Source of the DNA: JANXSF01 sp043745195
GTDB taxonomy: Bacteria > Acidobacteriota > Terriglobia > Bryobacterales > Bryobacteraceae
Reading direction: 5' to 3'
NCBI GenBank assembly: GCA_043745195.1
Contig: JAYTTF010000102.1
Coordinates: 1 to 6,977, forward strand
Length of the DNA stretch: 6,977 nucleotides
Shown here: piece after piece, positions 4,456-6,977 of the stretch
Position numbering within the stretch: position 1 is the first letter of the stretch
Layout: every line of letters begins with the position of its first letter
The notes under the pieces: generated by a model
Seen by the model: the letters and a program-made list of their open reading frames with translations, nothing else
Told to the model about the DNA's origin: nothing
The model's database searches: none
Made by a program: the position numbers and the translations under genes

Positions 4456-6977
4456 TCACTTCCCCAGACCCGCAGCCCAGTGCTCCACCACCACCATCGG
4501 CAAATTCGGTTGCTCACCGCCTTCCGGGACCAGTACCAGAAAACGCTTGCCGTCGCGGGAGAGCACACCAGCAGTATACGGAGTGCGGAACAGCAGTTCC
4601 GGCCGTCCCGCTTTGACTCCCGCATCCTGTGGTTCGATTGGGGCCGCAATCACAGTCCTTCCGTCAAGCCCCGTCCAGTACAGCTCCCTTCCATCGGCGC
4701 GCCATCGAGGGAAGCGGCCACCGTCCGCCGATACTTGCCATTTACCGCGACGCTCCGGGAAGCCCTGAATGTAGACTTCAAACCTACCGGACTCATCCGA
4801 GTTATAGGCGACCCACCGGCCATCGGGGGAAAAGACGGCGCCATCTTCAAAGAACTTCGTCTGCAGATATGGCGCCGGCTTTTTCTCTGCTTCTTCCAGC
4901 GGAAGCAGGAAAATGTCACCATTCCCATATAGCAGATGTTTCCCGTCTGGGGAAACGCTGGTTACAGTATTGCCTTTCGCAAGCAACACTTCCGCCCCGG
5001 AACCATCGACCGCTCTTTTGTAGATACTTCCAGCGTTGGTGTAGTAAAAGTGCTTTCCATCCGGAGACCAACGCGCATAGGCGCCGCCAGTAAAGGTAAG
5101 GCGGGTGGCAATGCCGCTTGCGAAGGGCATTACCCAGATGTCACTGGGATTTCGGCCCGCCGTGAATGCAACACGACTGCCGTCCGGGGAAAGGCTGTAT
5201 TCGACGAAAGGTACTACTACCGCTTGGCCGACCGCTTCGAGCAGTTTCCCAGCTCGGTCCCACCATTCGAAGCGGTGCTTTCGATACAGCGTCCCCGGGC
5301 CATAAAATAGTGTTCCATTGCTGGAGATGGAGAATTCCGCATAGCCGTTTGTGCTGGCGCCACCAACGCCGTGGGCCACCAACGCCGGATCCCCACTGAG
5401 CCGGGGCGGGTTCAACTCCAGTTTGCGCGCCGTTAGTAGGCCTTCTCCCTGGATGTAGAGCAAGCGGCCTGAGTTGGCATCGTAGAGCCCGTTGAACTCT
5501 GATTGCAGGATCTGGACCGGTGGCCTTCCGTCCAACGAACCCCAATGGATGCCTTGCTTCGCTGAATCGCCATGGCGCACCAGATAAAGAAAGTCTTTGC
5601 CACCTGGCAGAAACTGCGGGTAGGAATGAGACACTTCACCGGCAGCTTGATTGATCTTGGTTACTGGTGCCGGGGCTCCACCGCCGGAAGCAGCGATCAG
5701 CATTAGTCCCAATCCCCGGTCGGCAAACAGAATCAAGCCATCTTGGTTCCATGTTCCGCCCCGCCCGATAGCGTTGGACAAGGTGATGGGAAGGCCACCG
5801 GCCGCATCGATGCGCTTGAGTTCGCCCCTGGCGACAAAGGCTAGAGACTTGCTGTCGGGCGACCAGAAGGGGCGGCCAGCATTTTCGGTTCCGGGAAGCG
5901 CGCGGGCTTGCAGGGAGTCAAGAGGCCGCAGGTAGAGCAGCGATGTTCCCTTGGCATCGGTGGCCACATAGGCCAGAGATCGACCGTCGGGTGAAATTGC
6001 GGAACCGCCGCTGTTGCCCGTTGGAGCAAAGCGGCTTTCTGGTGGCGGAGTCACATCGAACTTTGCAGGTAATGGAGATTCGCCGCTTTTGCAGAGCGGG
6101 AAGAGGACTGCGGCGATGGCGAGCACGGTTGTGGCAGCGGCTACCCAGGGCCAGCGGTTGGGTCTTGCTGTTGCTGCGGGGGCGTCTTGCGGTGGGTTGC
6201 GCAGATCGAGCACGACATCGTGCATTGAGAAGTAGCGGTCTTCCGGGTCCTTGGCGAGGCAGCGGCGCACCAGCCGTTCGAGCCATGCCGGGGTGAACGG
6301 AGCCACGGCCATCGGCGCTGGCTCTGCGGAAAGTATGGAGCCGACCAGGCTCCCATAGCTCTTGCCTTGGAACGCTTTCTGCCCAGTGACCATTTCGTAG
6401 AGCACGGCGCCAAAGGCCCATATATCAGCCCGCGCATCAGCTTCCTTACCCTCGAACTGCTCAGGCGCCATGTACTGTGGCGTGCCGATTATCGAGCCTT
6501 CCGTAGTAAGTGAAGCAACTATCGTCGCGTCGTTCGGGCCGAGCGCCGCCGTCGACTTGGCGAGGCCGAAATCCAGCACCTTCACGCCGTCGCGCGTCAG
6601 CATGATGTTGGCGGGCTTCACGTCGCGATGGGTGACTCCGGCGCGATGCGCCCGGTCAAGGGCATCGGCAATCTGCGCAGCGTAGGCAAGCGCCTGCTCC
6701 AGCGGAATCGGCCCACGCTCAATGCGCGCAGCAAGCGTCTCGCCCTCCATCAACTCCATCACCATGTAGCTGGTGCCGTCTTGCATGCCGATGTCGTGCA
6801 GCGTACAAATGTTCGGATGATTGAGCGACGCCACCGCCCGCGCCTCGCGCTCAAACCGCACCCGCAGGTCTTCCCGCTTAGCGATATGCTCCGGCAGGAC
6901 CTTCACCGCAACGGAGCGCTCAAGCCGCGTGTCACGCGCCTTATACACCTCACCCATCCCACCCGCACCAAGCGGCG
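4456..6977 (-). CDS. Transmembrane Ser/Thr protein kinase 3 with C-terminal beta-propeller (N-terminus cut by window edge)
   Basis: The frame is open to the right edge and shows 839 residues. By comparison with kinase 2 about 15 N-terminal residues are missing; the ATG at 6957 is the Met inside GAGGMGEV and not the true start. Counting from the first visible residue, the ATP-binding Lys is at about 25, HRD at 116-118, DFG at 135-137 and APE at 170-172, all intact. A membrane helix follows at about 275-294 (WPWVAAATTVLAIAAVLF). The rest is a PD40/TolB-like propeller with blades such as SPDGRSLAYVA, SPDSKSLAFVA, SPDGSRVAFTA and SPDGKHFYY. The tail MVVVEHWAAGLGK nearly repeats that of kinase 2. 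It is a cytoplasmic kinase with a probable outside sensor domain; the ligand is unknown. It is the first gene seen in the transcribed direction, and brnT follows after 18 nt. Confidence 0.92.
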   Translation of the reverse strand, partial: PLGAGGMGEVYKARDTRLERSVAVKVLPEHIAKREDLRVRFEREARAVASLNHPNICTLHDIGMQDGTSYMVMELMEGETLAARIERGPIPLEQALAYAAQIADALDRAHRAGVTHRDVKPANIMLTRDGVKVLDFGLAKSTAALGPNDATIVASLTTEGSIIGTPQYMAPEQFEGKEADARADIWAFGAVLYEMVTGQKAFQGKSYGSLVGSILSAEPAPMAVAPFTPAWLERLVRRCLAKDPEDRYFSMHDVVLDLRNPPQDAPAATARPNRWPWVAAATTVLAIAAVLFPLCKSGESPLPAKFDVTPPPESRFAPTGNSGGSAISPDGRSLAYVATDAKGTSLLYLRPLDSLQARALPGTENAGRPFWSPDSKSLAFVARGELKRIDAAGGLPITLSNAIGRGGTWNQDGLILFADRGLGLMLIAASGGGAPAPVTKINQAAGEVSHSYPQFLPGGKDFLYLVRHGDSAKQGIHWGSLDGRPPVQILQSEFNGLYDANSGRLLYIQGEGLLTARKLELNPPRLSGDPALVAHGVGGASTNGYAEFSISSNGTLFYGPGTLYRKHRFEWWDRAGKLLEAVGQAVVVPFVEYSLSPDGSRVAFTAGRNPSDIWVMPFASGIATRLTFTGGAYARWSPDGKHFYYTNAGSIYKRAVDGSGAEVLLAKGNTVTSVSPDGKHLLYGNGDIFLLPLEEAEKKPAPYLQTKFFEDGAVFSPDGRWVAYNSDESGRFEVYIQGFPERRGKWQVSADGGRFPRWRADGRELYWTGLDGRTVIAAPIEPQDAGVKAGRPELLFRTPYTAGVLSRDGKRFLVLVPEGGEQPNLPMVVVEHWAAGLGK

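Noticed and set aside
6955..6957. ATG as the true start of kinase 3
   Set aside because: It is the conserved Met inside the GAGGMGEV glycine loop; the frame continues upstream with PLGAGG to the window edge, as in the complete paralogue.

Overview
The window looks like chromosomal DNA of an Acidobacteriota bacterium, probably of the Solibacter/Bryobacter group. This is inferred from the main genes: long GC-rich Ser/Thr protein kinases with one transmembrane helix and a C-terminal TolB/PD40-type beta-propeller, a combination expanded in that phylum. No ribosomal RNA or other marker gene is present to confirm it. Every supported gene is on the minus strand, so transcription runs from high to low coordinates.

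Layout in the direction of transcription: (1) kinase 3, 6977-4456, complete except for about 15 N-terminal residues beyond the right edge; (2) a BrnT-type toxin gene, 4437-4152, broken by a one-base frameshift, overlapping by 26 nt a small intact putative antitoxin gene, 4177-3944; (3) kinase 2, 3934-1376, complete, 852 residues; (4) a 62-bp non-coding gap with a perfect 7-bp inverted repeat and a possible promoter; (5) a hicA-like toxin gene, 1313-1110, and a hicB antitoxin gene, 1102-665; (6) kinase 1, 649-100, cut inside the catalytic domain; (7) at 99-1, foreign DNA with four imperfect repeats about 23 bp apart, which looks like the end of an IS21-type insertion sequence continuing past the left edge.

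The striking feature is the alternation kinase / toxin-antitoxin / kinase / toxin-antitoxin / kinase / insertion sequence. Gaps are only 7 to 62 nt and there is one overlap, so the block could be read as one operon. The kinases are paralogues: catalytic domains are nearly identical and propellers are moderately diverged. The two toxin-antitoxin pairs are from different families (BrnT and HicAB). Kinase 1 and brnT are clearly broken. hicA is ambiguous: one reading gives an intact TTG-started gene with a good ribosome binding site, another gives a frameshifted gene.

Apart from the 62-bp gap before hicA, there is no non-coding stretch of note. No tRNA, rRNA, CRISPR array or clear intrinsic terminator was seen.
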